Shown here piece after piece: positions 23,223 through 23,355 of a DNA stretch of 23,355 nucleotides (its first letter is position 1; each line of letters begins with the position of its first letter). Both the position numbers and the translations under genes were made by a program. This DNA comes from UMGS75 sp963648435 (lineage in GTDB: Bacteria; Bacillota_I; Bacilli_A; ML615J-28; CAG-313), in contig CAVJDT010000030.1 in the NCBI GenBank assembly GCA_963648435.1, positions 1 to 23,355 of the forward strand, read 5' to 3'. The notes below the pieces were generated by a model that saw only the letters and a program-made list of their open reading frames with translations, was not told the DNA's origin and made no database searches.

Positions 23223-23266
23223 AATCTTCTCCTTTACTAATGTTTGGTAGTGGCCTCTACACAAAT

Positions 23267-23295
23267 ATTATAACTAGTATTAATGCCATAATCAA
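23267..23295 (-). promoter_or_regulatory. Sigma-A promoter of the XRE regulator
   Basis: Minus strand: -35 TTGATT (23295-23290), 17-base spacer, -10 TATAAT (23272-23267). Start near 23260, leader about 37 bases. Confidence 0.8.
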
Positions 23296-23307
23296 CCCCA
23301 GAACAAA

Positions 23308-23327
23308 GTTAGAGTTATCACTCTAAC
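23308..23327. repeat. 7-bp inverted repeat upstream of the XRE promoter
   Basis: GTTAGAG (23308-23314) and CTCTAAC (23321-23327) with 6 bases between, 12 bases upstream of the -35. Followed on the minus strand by only TTTG, so it is a weak terminator for an upstream gene outside the window, or an operator. Confidence 0.5.
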
Positions 23328-23355
23328 CCAAACACTTAATGTTTCTTTTAAAAGA

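Overview
The window is AT-rich, densely packed low-GC Firmicutes DNA, with most genes on the minus strand. Several features point to a Bacilli lineage rather than a clostridial one. CotE is present, which is essentially a Bacillales/Bacilli coat protein. The order (read on the minus strand) gpr / pgsA-recA / rny-ymdB-spoVS / miaB / cotE is the Bacillus subtilis order with some genes missing and others (upp, a GNAT acetyltransferase, small exported proteins) inserted. Shine-Dalgarno sites are strong (AGGAGG type) and promoters are near-consensus sigma-A type. Several genes end in TGA, one of them within an ATGA stop/start overlap, so TGA is used as a stop here and the code is not the Mycoplasma one. 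The short genes, tight spacing and low GC suggest a streamlined, possibly gut-associated, uncultured Bacilli relative of the Mollicutes/Erysipelotrichia branch. That placement is inference.

Layout, left to right. 1-843 is the 5' part of a lipoprotein with GLUG-like repeats; its leader (844-1085) carries a good promoter and a 13-codon ORF. 1086-2082 is a two-gene spore-coat unit, cotE followed by a LysM protein with a Tyr/Pro-rich tail (SafA-like). 2204-2674 is a small exported protein of unknown function. 2765-4770 is a GNAT acetyltransferase plus miaB. 4812-7514 is rny-ymdB-spoVS. 7711-8322 is recU on the plus strand, convergent with upp. 8348-10802 is pgsA-recA-upp, with a possible structured leader before upp. 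10943-12173 is gpr plus a small membrane protein, divergent from holA (12292-13275, plus strand). 13422-14733 holds two unrecognised membrane proteins. 14906-18536 is a heterodimeric ABC exporter whose promoter is preceded by a perfect 25-bp tandem duplication. 18694-21931 is a galU-marR-glycosyltransferase-acyltransferase operon, very likely for glucolipid or lipoteichoic-acid-anchor synthesis, with a palindromic operator at its promoter. 22140-23222 is an XRE-type regulator interrupted by one in-frame TGA.

Functionally the window combines genome maintenance (recA, recU, holA), RNA turnover and tRNA modification (rny, miaB), pyrimidine salvage (upp), membrane lipid synthesis (pgsA and the glucolipid operon) and sporulation (spoVS, cotE, SafA-like LysM protein, gpr, with ymdB as a developmental regulator). 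Four sporulation-linked genes in 12 kb argue that the organism forms spores or did so recently. No tRNA, rRNA, CRISPR array, insertion sequence or phage gene was seen. I see no clear new multi-gene system. The observations most worth following are the TGA-interrupted regulator, the tandem repeat at the exporter promoter, the MarR-type operator, the short ORF in the lipoprotein leader and the alternative folds before upp.
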